A stretch of 35,066 bases of DNA from a virus: positions 1-35,066 of IMG/VR virus record IMGVR_UViG_3300037189_006437, one strand, 5' to 3'. Made by a program: the position numbers and the translations under genes. The notes under the pieces were generated by a model. It was not told the DNA's origin. It did not search any database and was given only the letters and a program-made list of their open reading frames with translations. How positions within the stretch are numbered: position 1 is the stretch's first letter; every line of letters starts with the position of its first letter. This document shows, in pieces, positions 13,806 through 21,892 of the stretch.

Positions 13806-14510
13806 ATGTTTGGCTTCTCTCCCTTCGCTTCGACTGCGTTTACCGACATCCTTGAGACCAACGACGTTGCGACCACCGTAACGGGCGTCTCCGGCGAAGC
13901 CATCAACGATGGCGTAGGCGTCTCTGCTGGCGGCAGCATCTCGATCCCTGTTTTCGAGGACATAGGCACGGGTGCCATCGGCACCGTCACCATCACTGCT
14001 ACGAACAACTTTACCCTTACCGGGGTCGAGGCCACTGGCGCAGTTGGCACGGTCGAAGTCCGGTCCGACAATAATATCACCGTTACTGGGCTTGAAGCCA
14101 CTGCTTCGCTAGGCACCGCTGAGGCCAGTGCTGGCGCTACCACCACCGTAGATGGCGTGGAGGCCCAAGGTGCGCTCGGTACGGTGGATACCTCATCCGG
14201 CGCGGGCGTCGTCGTCACTGGCGTTTCAGGGGTCTCTGCCCTTGGTGATGTCGTCATCATCATTTCCGAAGAGGTGCCGGTTACCGGGGTAGAAGCTACC
14301 GGTGCGGTCACTACGCCTACCGTCGTAATCAGTTCCAATGTGACTTTGGTTGGTGTACAAGCCGTCGGAAGAATTACCACGCCACTCGTCTGGGGGGTCA
14401 TCAACGACAACCAGACTCCGAACTGGCAACCGGTGGACGACGCGCAGACAGGCAACTGGACGCAGGTAAACGACGGCAACACCGTCATCTGGGTACAGAT
14501 ACCGACGTAA
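13806..14510 (+). CDS. Repetitive beta-rich tail protein
   Basis: This 234-residue protein begins MFGFSPFASTAF. The middle consists of imperfect repeats of about 20 to 24 residues with the pattern VTGVEATGAVGTVEV (for example TGVEATGAVGTVEV, TGLEATASLGTAEA, DGVEAQGALGTVDT). The end carries a Trp-rich block (NWQPVDDAQTGNWTQVN, then VIWVQIPT). It is very poor in charge and has alternating hydrophobic positions, as in a beta-solenoid or fibre shaft. The strong ribosome-binding site and position before the S74 fibre suggest a tail or fibre component. The precise role is unknown. Confidence 0.75.
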   Translation: MFGFSPFASTAFTDILETNDVATTVTGVSGEAINDGVGVSAGGSISIPVFEDIGTGAIGTVTITATNNFTLTGVEATGAVGTVEVRSDNNITVTGLEATASLGTAEASAGATTTVDGVEAQGALGTVDTSSGAGVVVTGVSGVSALGDVVIIISEEVPVTGVEATGAVTTPTVVISSNVTLVGVQAVGRITTPLVWGVINDNQTPNWQPVDDAQTGNWTQVNDGNTVIWVQIPT

Positions 14511-14519
14511 GGACTTGAG

Positions 14520-16394
14520 ATGGCGAGCACCTATAGCAACCTGAAAATCCAGCTCATGGCGACCGGTGAGAACGCCACGACATGGGGCAACGTCACCAAC
14601 ACCAACCTCGGCACGGCTCTCGAAGAGGCAATTGTCGGCTCGGCGGATGTCAGCTTTTCCAGCGGCAACGTCACGCTGACCCTGACCGACACCAACACCA
14701 CGCAGACTGCGCGCAACATGCGCTTGCGCTGCATCGGTACGACCGGTGGCTCGACCCGCAACCTCGTGGTCCCCAGCATCGAGAAGCCGTACATCGTCAT
14801 CAACGAATGCGCGGACTCGATCCTCGTCAAGACCGCTGCTGGTAACGGCGTCACCGTTCCTGCGGGCAAGACCATGTGGGTTTACTCCAACGGCACCGAT
14901 GTGGTGGACGTCACCACCCATCTGACGTCGCTGACGCTCGCCACGGCGCTCCCGATCCTTTCTGGCGGCACAGGCTCCAACACTGCCTCGGGTGCGCGGA
15001 CCAACCTCGGGCTGGGCACGATGTCCACCCAGAACGCAAACACTGTCGCCATCACTGGCGGCTCGATCACCGGCATCACCGACCTTGCCATTGCCGATGG
15101 CGGCACGGGGGCTTCGACGGCTGCGGATGCACGCACCAACCTTGGCCTTGGCTCGCTCGCTGTCCTCTCCAGCATCAACAACTCGAACTGGTCGGGTACC
15201 GCTCTGGCGGTCGCCAACGGCGGAACGGGGGCTACGGACGCTGCGACTGCGCGGGCAAATCTCGGAGCAGGCACCGGGAATGGTTCGGTTACGTCAGTAG
15301 GTGGTACCGGGACGGTTAACGGTATTACGCTCACAGGTACCGTGACGTCCTCCGGCTCTCTGACCCTTGGCGGTACGCTCTCGGGCGTCAGCCTCGCTAC
15401 GCAAGTCATCGACACACTCCCGATTGGTAACGGGGGCACGGGTGCAACAACTGCGGGCGGTGCCCGCACGGCTCTTGGTGCTACCACCTTGGGCGGCAAC
15501 ATCTTCACGATCACCAACCCCAGTGCGATCACCTTCCCGCGCTTCAACGCGGACAACACGGTCAGCGCACTGAGCGCAGCGGACTTCCGCACCGCCATCG
15601 GGGTGGGTACTGGTACCGGCACGGTTATCTCGGTGTCGGGCACTGGCTCGGTCAACGGCATTACCCTCACGGGCACTGTGACCTCTTCGGGTTCGCTTAC
15701 CCTCGGTGGCACTCTCTCGGGCGTCAGCCTGACCACGCAGGTTACGGGCACGCTTCCCATCCTCAACGGTGGCACTGGGGCTACGACGGCTGCGAATGCG
15801 CGCACGGCTCTGGATGTGCCCTCTACCAACGGCTCTGGCGCAACGGGCACGTGGGGTATCAACATCAGCGGCAACGCCGCTACGGCCACGTCGGCAACTA
15901 CGGCTACGTCAGCAACGTCTGCTACTTCTGCGACGACGGCTACTACGGCGACCACTGCGAACGCGCTGAACACCAGCAACAACTACCAAGTGAACAGCCT
16001 TGGCGTTGGCACTGCTGCCTCCGGCACTGCTGGTGAAATCCGGGCGACCAACAACGTCACGGCCTATTTCTCGTCGGATGCGCGCCTGAAGGAAAACGTC
16101 GCCCCCATCAAGGGCGCACTGGATATGGTCTGCACCATCGGTGGCAAGACCTTCGACTGGACCGATGCCTACATCGCAGCCCATGGCGGTGCGGATGGCT
16201 ACTTCATCCGCAAGCAGGACTTTGGCGTCATCGCTCAGGATGTGCAGGGTGCATTCCCGCTGGCCGTGCGCGAGCGCGAGGACGGCACATTGGCGGTGGA
16301 CTACGAGAAGCTCTGCGCTGTGGCTTTCGAGGCTATCAAGGAGCTGCGTGCCGAGGTTGCTGATCTGCGTGCCCAAGTTGTAGGGGTGAAGTAA
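14520..16394 (+). CDS. Tail fibre with C-terminal S74 chaperone (endosialidase-type) domain
   Basis: The protein has 624 residues. An N-terminal attachment domain (about 1-140: YSNLKIQLMATGENATTWGN and a conserved RNLVVPSIEKPYIVINE) leads to a shaft with repeats of the form NGGTGATTAANARTALG. The C-terminal peptidase S74 domain starts about residue 518 with SSDARLKENV and includes FGVIAQDVQGAFPLAV, DYEKLCAVAFEAIKEL and a coiled-coil end. S74 domains trimerise the fibre and then cut themselves off before the Ser-Asp dyad. The product is therefore a mature fibre of about 517 residues. Two 66-codon shaft modules at 15282 and 15618 are internal duplicates. Confidence 0.9.
   Translation: MASTYSNLKIQLMATGENATTWGNVTNTNLGTALEEAIVGSADVSFSSGNVTLTLTDTNTTQTARNMRLRCIGTTGGSTRNLVVPSIEKPYIVINECADSILVKTAAGNGVTVPAGKTMWVYSNGTDVVDVTTHLTSLTLATALPILSGGTGSNTASGARTNLGLGTMSTQNANTVAITGGSITGITDLAIADGGTGASTAADARTNLGLGSLAVLSSINNSNWSGTALAVANGGTGATDAATARANLGAGTGNGSVTSVGGTGTVNGITLTGTVTSSGSLTLGGTLSGVSLATQVIDTLPIGNGGTGATTAGGARTALGATTLGGNIFTITNPSAITFPRFNADNTVSALSAADFRTAIGVGTGTGTVISVSGTGSVNGITLTGTVTSSGSLTLGGTLSGVSLTTQVTGTLPILNGGTGATTAANARTALDVPSTNGSGATGTWGINISGNAATATSATTATSATSATSATTATTATTANALNTSNNYQVNSLGVGTAASGTAGEIRATNNVTAYFSSDARLKENVAPIKGALDMVCTIGGKTFDWTDAYIAAHGGADGYFIRKQDFGVIAQDVQGAFPLAVREREDGTLAVDYEKLCAVAFEAIKELRAEVADLRAQVVGVK
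15282..15815 (+). repeat. Duplicated 198-base shaft module in the S74 fibre
   Basis: Codons 15282-15479 and 15618-15815 encode two 66-residue copies that share VNGITLTGTVTSSGSLTLGG and the ending NGGTGATTA-ARTAL. The protein copies are nearly identical but the DNA differs at many third positions, so the duplication is not recent and protein structure has been conserved. A third, shorter NGGTGA element occurs upstream near 15100. Confidence 0.8.
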
Positions 16395-16957
16395 TGCCGC
16401 TGCCGACCTCCGGCCCTCTTTCACTCGCAGACATCCAGACCGAGTTTGGCGGTACGAACCCCATCTCGATCAACGAGTATTATGCGGGTGGCGGGCTGGT
16501 TCCTCCGGGCACGAGCGGTACGAATGGTCCTGTCCCTTCTTCGGGGCAGATCAGCATTGCCAGCTTCTACGGCACCAGCAATGTCGTCATCTCGATCTCC
16601 AACCAGAACATCGTTGATGCGACGGGCGGTGCGCGCAGTGCAACCGCAGGCTACCGCCTGACTTCTGGTGGCCAAGTCCAGTCGCTGGTCAACACCACCT
16701 TCACCAACCTTGAGCAGTGGTGCACGCCGACCTCTGAAGCGGGCAACTACGAAGCGCGGGTGACTGTGAATGTTGGTTCGCTGAGCTCGGGCACCACCGG
16801 CACGTGGGTGGCCCTATCGACCACTCAGACATGGACGCGTACTGCGGCTATTAATGATAGTCAGCTTTGCGAGTTTCTCGTCGAAATCCGGCGCACCGGC
16901 ACCACCACTGTGCTCGACAGCGCAACCATCGAACTCCTAGCGGATGCACAGCTATAA
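16394..16957 (+). CDS. Tail-tip-like structural protein
   Basis: The 187-residue protein opens with LPTSGPLSLADIQTEFGGTN and SISEYY-type text (ISINEYYAGGGLVPPGTSG), a signature often seen in small phage tail or fibre-tip proteins. The C-terminal two thirds are beta-rich with a Thr/Ser/Val pattern (YEARVTVNVGSLSSGTTGTW), like an immunoglobulin-like domain. It starts at the TAATG overlap with the S74 fibre, indicating coupled expression and likely participation in the same fibre structure. The function is inferred. Confidence 0.7.
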   Translation: MPLPTSGPLSLADIQTEFGGTNPISINEYYAGGGLVPPGTSGTNGPVPSSGQISIASFYGTSNVVISISNQNIVDATGGARSATAGYRLTSGGQVQSLVNTTFTNLEQWCTPTSEAGNYEARVTVNVGSLSSGTTGTWVALSTTQTWTRTAAINDSQLCEFLVEIRRTGTTTVLDSATIELLADAQL

Positions 16958-18897
16958 TGGCCTTCATCAAGCTCCAGTTCAAACCGGGCGTCAACCGCGA
17001 CCAGACCGACTACTCCAACGAGGGCGGCTGGTACGAGTGCGACAAGATCAGGTTCCGCTCCGGCTACCCGGAGAAGCTGGGCGGCTGGGTCAAGGCAACC
17101 CCCAACACGTTCGTCGGCGTGTGCCGTCAGATGTGGAACTGGATCACCACTTTCTCGGACAATCTCCTCGCCATCGGGACCAACGAGAAAGCCTATATCG
17201 AGGTCGGGGGCTTCTACTACGACATTACCCCGCTGCGCTCGTCGAACCCGACTATGAGCACGCCAGCGACGGACAACTGCGTCAACACGACCAACGGCAG
17301 CACCACGATCACCATCAACCTTGCCAGCGCGCACGGTGCGGTGACTGGCTCCTACGTTCAGATCAGCGGTGTGGCCGGGCCTACCATCGGGGGCATCCCG
17401 GTCAGCCAGATCAACGGCAACCACCAGATCACGGTCATCGACACCGACTCTTTCTCGTTCGTGGTGGACACCCCAGCGACCTCAACCGTCAGCAACGCGG
17501 GCGGCACAGCCATCATCATTGGCTATGAGATCGAACCCGGCAACGCCATCACCGTAGCGGGTCTTGGTTGGGGTGCTGGTACGTGGGGTCGCAGCAGCTG
17601 GGGTCTCGGTGCAACCGGCTCGCCCATCTTCCTCCCGCAGCGCGACTGGTGGTTCGACAACTTCGACAACGACCTCGTGATGAACATCCGCAACGGCGAG
17701 GGCTACTGGTGGGTGCGCGGCACTGCGGCTGACCCGGCTACGGCTTTGAACACCAAGGCTATCCGTCTTGTGGATTATGCCGACGATGAAGGTTACGACC
17801 CCAACGCGGTACCCATCGAGATTATGCAGCTGCTGGTATCGCAGCAGGACAAGCACCTCATCGCCTTCGGCGCGGTACCCTTCGGGTCAACCAGCACAGC
17901 GGACTTCGACCCGCTGCTCATCCGCTGGGCCGACCAAGATACTCCGGGCGACTGGACCCCAACCCAGACCAACACTGCTGGCGACCTCCGGGTGTCTCGC
18001 GGCTCCAAGATCGTGCGCGCCCTGCCGACCCGGCAGGAAATCCTCGTGTGGACCGACACCAACCTCTACACGCTCCAGTTCCTCGGTACGACCGACGTGT
18101 TCGGGCTTCAGGAGTATGCGGAGAATATCTCGGTCGCTTCGCCGCGTGCCATGGCCACAGCGGCCAACATCACCTACTGGATGGGGCAGGACAAGTTCTA
18201 TGCCTACACCGGTCGCGTGGAGACGCTGCCGTGCACCCTGCGCAACCACGTCTTCAACAACATCAACCTGAACCAGTCGGACCAGATCGTCTGCGGCACC
18301 AACGAGCAGTGGAACGAAATCTGGTGGTTTTACCCAACTGCCGACAGCGACTACAACAACGCCTACGTGGTGTATAACCACCTTGAGCGCATCTGGTACT
18401 ATGGCACCATCGACCGGACGGCGTGGCTTGACACCCCGCTGCGGCAGAATCCGCAGGCGGCTAATACTCCTATTACGCTAGTCGGTGACACCGTCACGAC
18501 CGGGAGCGGGTTCCTCTACAACCACGAGAACGGCCTCAACGACGACGATCTCCCGATGGACAGCTATATCCAGTCGTCGGACTTCGACCTCGACGACGGC
18601 GACAACTTCATGCTTACCCGGCGTATACTGCCCGACATCAACTTCGCTGGATCGACCGCTACGGCCCCGGAGGTCACTCTACAGGTGCGCCCGCGCAACT
18701 TCCCCGGCAGTGCGTTCAGTGCTGACCCGGCTGACACGCAGCGGGTTATCGAGACTCCAGTGGGGGCCTACACCGATCAGGTCTTCCTGCGCGCCCGGGC
18801 ACGCCAGATGGCGCTCAAAATCCGGTCGGAAAACCTCAACGTCCAATGGCAGCTTGGTGCCCCGCGTCTTGATGTGCGCCCCGACGGGAGGCGCTGA
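16957..18897 (+). CDS. Large tail protein, putative nozzle/stem
   Basis: The ATG overlapping the previous stop (TAATG) gives 646 residues; upstream in-frame starts lie inside the preceding gene. The conserved N-terminus is FIKLQFKPGVNRDQTDYSNE, then GWYECDKIRFRSGYPEKLGG. A beta module (STTITINLASAHGAVTGSY to DSFSFVVDT) lies near residues 110-185. The second half reads like a beta-propeller: DKHLIAFGAVPFG, DPLLIRWADQDTPGDWTP, LRVSRGSKIVRALPTRQEIL, VWTDTNLYTLQFLG. This plan fits short-tail nozzle proteins of the T7 gp12 / P22 gp10 type. The family is highly conserved in aquatic phages as I remember it. The nozzle role is inferred. Confidence 0.6.
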   Translation: MAFIKLQFKPGVNRDQTDYSNEGGWYECDKIRFRSGYPEKLGGWVKATPNTFVGVCRQMWNWITTFSDNLLAIGTNEKAYIEVGGFYYDITPLRSSNPTMSTPATDNCVNTTNGSTTITINLASAHGAVTGSYVQISGVAGPTIGGIPVSQINGNHQITVIDTDSFSFVVDTPATSTVSNAGGTAIIIGYEIEPGNAITVAGLGWGAGTWGRSSWGLGATGSPIFLPQRDWWFDNFDNDLVMNIRNGEGYWWVRGTAADPATALNTKAIRLVDYADDEGYDPNAVPIEIMQLLVSQQDKHLIAFGAVPFGSTSTADFDPLLIRWADQDTPGDWTPTQTNTAGDLRVSRGSKIVRALPTRQEILVWTDTNLYTLQFLGTTDVFGLQEYAENISVASPRAMATAANITYWMGQDKFYAYTGRVETLPCTLRNHVFNNINLNQSDQIVCGTNEQWNEIWWFYPTADSDYNNAYVVYNHLERIWYYGTIDRTAWLDTPLRQNPQAANTPITLVGDTVTTGSGFLYNHENGLNDDDLPMDSYIQSSDFDLDDGDNFMLTRRILPDINFAGSTATAPEVTLQVRPRNFPGSAFSADPADTQRVIETPVGAYTDQVFLRARARQMALKIRSENLNVQWQLGAPRLDVRPDGRR

Positions 18898-19841
18898 TGG
18901 CTCTCGACAAGTTCCGCGCTGCCCCGCTACCCAACCCACCGACCCAGTACGACCCGCAATATGTCCGGCAGCTCATCCGGGTGCTGGAGAACTACTTCTC
19001 GCAGCTTGACTCTCGCACGCCCAACAACGCGGAGCAGTACACTGCGGACCGCTTCATTGGGGGCAGCTTCAGCGGCACGTCGGTAAACGCAACCAGCGTC
19101 ACCACAACCACACTCGACGCGGTGGCAGCGGACATTGATACGCAGGTCTCCGACCGCATCTTTGCCGACTACCTCAACACCTATGCGCACCGGAACGGGG
19201 CGCAGATTTCCAACCAGATCATGGCCAATATGGTCTACGCCGACTTCCTTCACGGGGACGGGCGGTTCGTATCCGTGCCCTATAATCAGCTGACGAGCGA
19301 CCAAGACCAGACTGCTGCTAGCGTTGCGGTTGCCTACGCACTCACTCTCAACACTGATGAGTTTCCTAACGGCATCTCCATCGTCAGCAACTCGCGCATC
19401 ACCTTTGCGCAGCAGGGCATCTACAACGTGTCCTACAGCATCCAGTTCAAGAATACGACCAACGACCAGCAGGACATCGACATCTGGCTGCGGTACAATG
19501 GGACCGACATCGCCAACTCCAACAGCCGGTTTACCATCCCTGCGCGTAAATCTGCGGGTGACCCGTCGCACCTTATTGCTGTGACACCCATCGTGGTCGA
19601 TATCCCTGCGGACAATGGTTACATTGAAATTATGTGGCGCGTCGAGAACACAGGCGTGTCCATTGAGCACTTCCCAGCCGTTGCTGCCAGCCCCGGTGTA
19701 ACCCCTGCGATCCCGGCTACGCCGTCGGCAATTATCGGGATCACCCACGTTTCCGCACAATTCCCACCAGTAACCCGAGTCGCACCACTTCCGGTCTTTG
19801 GTTTTGGTGAAATTGGTACTATAAGCGTAGTCACAAGGTAG
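18897..19841 (+). CDS. Virion structural protein with jelly-roll-like domain
   Basis: The 314-residue protein begins MALDKFRAAPLPNPPTQYDP and then has a helical stem (YVRQLIRVLENYFSQLDSRT). A Thr/Ser-rich linker leads to a C-terminal beta domain: FAQQGIYNVSYSIQFKNTTN, DIDIWLRYNGTDIANSNSRF, TPIVVDIPADNGYIEIMWRV and IIGITHVSAQ. The pattern resembles C1q/TNF-like jelly rolls used in fibre tips and collar proteins. Its ATG overlaps the nozzle-like gene stop. A tail spike or collar role is likely but not proven. Confidence 0.65.
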   Translation: MALDKFRAAPLPNPPTQYDPQYVRQLIRVLENYFSQLDSRTPNNAEQYTADRFIGGSFSGTSVNATSVTTTTLDAVAADIDTQVSDRIFADYLNTYAHRNGAQISNQIMANMVYADFLHGDGRFVSVPYNQLTSDQDQTAASVAVAYALTLNTDEFPNGISIVSNSRITFAQQGIYNVSYSIQFKNTTNDQQDIDIWLRYNGTDIANSNSRFTIPARKSAGDPSHLIAVTPIVVDIPADNGYIEIMWRVENTGVSIEHFPAVAASPGVTPAIPATPSAIIGITHVSAQFPPVTRVAPLPVFGFGEIGTISVVTR

Positions 19842-19850
19842 GAATCCCCG

Positions 19851-21449
19851 ATGAACGTAGAGGCAACTCCGTCCCCCTTTGAGGCTATGGGTGCGACCCA
19901 AGCCCCCGGTGGCAACGCTCCTGTGCTTGGTACTCCGGTGCCCGGTACGACTGGTGGCCTCCCGGCACAGGGGGGCCTTTCCGTTCTTGCCAACCCGATG
20001 GCGGAGCAGCTCCGCAGCATGGGGCGCGGCGAAGACACCATGCTCGTCCACATGACCCCAAACGAGGTCAACAGCCTTCAGGGGCTGGCTATGGCAGCGG
20101 GCGGCTCGCTCACCATCAACCCGGACACGGGTCTCCCCGAAGCAGGCTTCCTGAAGAAGCTACTCCCGACACTGCTAGGTGCAGCCCTGACGGCGACTGG
20201 CATCGGTGCTCCTCTGGCTGCTGGCCTCGTCGCTGCGGGTTCCACTGCCGTCACCGGTAACCTACGAAAAGGTCTCATGGCCGGTCTCGGTGCCTTTGGC
20301 GGCGCTTCGCTTGCGGGCGCTGCGGGTCTGGGTGGCGCGCTCTCCAAGAACGCGTTTGGGGCGCTGAGCAGCAAGCCGGGTATTCTCGGTGCCAACATGG
20401 GTGCCGGGGCTGCGGCTGCCGCCCCCACTGCTGCGCTGCCCGCCAATCTCGCTCCCCTTCCGGGTGCCCCGACTTCTGCCTTTGCGCCGCCTCCGCTTAT
20501 TGCTGCTCCTCCACCCGCACTGCCAGCTAATCTCGCGCCCCTTCCGGGTGCTTCGGCTACTGCCGCTGCCCCTGCGGCTACTACCGCTACTCAAGGTGGT
20601 TTCTTTAGTAGGTTCGGTCAGGCTGCGCGGGCCGGTCTCCCCAAGGGGATGCTCTCTAGGCACGCGCCCACGGTGGCGGGCCTTGGCGTCCTGAACGCAC
20701 TAAGCGAAGCTACTACTCCGTCAGGTATGGGCACCGGTGATCAAGGGGCAATCGACAACTCCTACGCCGGTCCGTACACTTATGAGGCTCGCCCGGCGTC
20801 TTACCGGAGCGTGTCGCCCATCGTGTCGCGGGACTCCTCGGCGCACCTGTATTTCCCGAATTCGCAGCCGGGGGTTCTTAACGTGCGCGGCGAACTTGTG
20901 CAGCCGGGCTCCAGCACCCCACGCGGTACGCCCATCGTCCAGAACGTGCTCAACCCTCGCGCTCGTCGCGGGCAGCCAATGTATATCCAGCGTGTTGTCC
21001 CCTACATGGGCCTCCCGCAGGAGGAAGAAGAGCAGGCCACGGGGATGCCGTATATGGGTCTCGACCCCACTATGCAGCCGGGCTACGCTGAGGGCGGTGA
21101 GGTCCACCTCGCGGATGGGGCCTTTGTCGTCGATGCGCGCACCGTCTCCGAGCTGGGCAACGGCAGCAGCAACGCTGGGCATGAAATTCTAAGTCGTCTC
21201 GGGGGGCGTCCAGTCCGGGGTCCGGGTGATGGGGTGAGCGACTCTGTCCCCGCTCGGATTGGGCGTGACCAGCCCGCTCGTGTGGCCCGCGATGAAGTGG
21301 TCTTCTCTCCCGAAGCTGTCCGGCGCGTAGGGCGCGGCAACGAGAAGCGCGGGGCCGAAAGGCTCTACTCCCTCATGGAGCGGGCGCACAAAGCGCGCCG
21401 GAAGTCGGCCCGTGGTAAGAACACCAACGTGCGCCGGGGTCTGGCCTAA
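19851..21449 (+). CDS. Putative internal virion (ejection) protein 1
   Basis: The 532-residue protein has a conserved N-terminal segment (DTMLVHMTPNEVNSLQGLAM, then GGSLTINPDTGLPEAGFL). A glycine/alanine-rich amphipathic to hydrophobic stretch (about 105-180) could insert in a membrane. A low-complexity Ala/Pro region with two copies of ALPANLAPLPGA follows. The C-terminal part is conserved: GYAEGGEVHLADGAFVVDAR, then GPGDGVSDSVPARIG and ARDEVVFSPEAVRRVG. The SDSxPA...EAV block is typical of phage internal or tail-lumen proteins. The layout suggests a protein ejected with DNA. It is followed, with TAATG overlap, by a GNAT-like enzyme and two more ejection candidates. Confidence 0.6.
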   Translation: MNVEATPSPFEAMGATQAPGGNAPVLGTPVPGTTGGLPAQGGLSVLANPMAEQLRSMGRGEDTMLVHMTPNEVNSLQGLAMAAGGSLTINPDTGLPEAGFLKKLLPTLLGAALTATGIGAPLAAGLVAAGSTAVTGNLRKGLMAGLGAFGGASLAGAAGLGGALSKNAFGALSSKPGILGANMGAGAAAAAPTAALPANLAPLPGAPTSAFAPPPLIAAPPPALPANLAPLPGASATAAAPAATTATQGGFFSRFGQAARAGLPKGMLSRHAPTVAGLGVLNALSEATTPSGMGTGDQGAIDNSYAGPYTYEARPASYRSVSPIVSRDSSAHLYFPNSQPGVLNVRGELVQPGSSTPRGTPIVQNVLNPRARRGQPMYIQRVVPYMGLPQEEEEQATGMPYMGLDPTMQPGYAEGGEVHLADGAFVVDARTVSELGNGSSNAGHEILSRLGGRPVRGPGDGVSDSVPARIGRDQPARVARDEVVFSPEAVRRVGRGNEKRGAERLYSLMERAHKARRKSARGKNTNVRRGLA

Positions 21450-21892
21450 TGGAAGTCAGCCTCGTCCCTCCAAATATGATTGACGGTCTGTGGCCGCAGC
21501 TGTTCCCGTATCTGTCCAAGGCAGCCGAGTACACCTTCGGGCGCTACGAACCCGAGGACATCTTAGAGGCAGCCCTTAACGGCGATGCCCACCTGTGGGT
21601 GGTTCTGGAAGAAAGCGGAGCGATTAGCGGTATTACGGTCACGCGCTTCTGGGAGTACCCACGCAAGCGGTGCCTCGACATGGTGTTCCTCGCTGGGGAT
21701 GACGGGTTTGCGTGGAGGGAGCTTATGCTCACCACGCTGCGCAGGTGGGCGCGTGACTCGGGTTGTGATGCGCTTGAAGGTTCCGGTCGTCCGGGCCTTG
21801 CGCGTGCTTTTCGTGATGACGGCTACCAGCTATTGTGGCAGGTGTTTGAAATTCCCGTAGGCGAAGCGGGCGACGGAGATCAAAATGGCTAA
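21449..21892 (+). CDS. GNAT-like acyltransferase in the ejection gene cluster
   Basis: The 147-residue protein has the order of a GNAT domain: an N-terminal beta/helix (SLVPPNMIDGLWPQLFPYL), a central sheet (HLWVVLEESGAISGITVTRF), a strand MVFLAGDDGFAWRELMLTTL corresponding to the acetyl-CoA loop region, and a C-terminal RPGLARAFRDDGYQLLWQVF. The canonical Q/RxxGxG/A loop is degenerate, so substrate and activity are uncertain. Such proteins often sit beside internal virion genes in podoviruses. Its start overlaps the previous stop, and its end overlaps the next gene by 8 bases, so it is made with the ejection proteins. Confidence 0.7.
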   Translation: MEVSLVPPNMIDGLWPQLFPYLSKAAEYTFGRYEPEDILEAALNGDAHLWVVLEESGAISGITVTRFWEYPRKRCLDMVFLAGDDGFAWRELMLTTLRRWARDSGCDALEGSGRPGLARAFRDDGYQLLWQVFEIPVGEAGDGDQNG

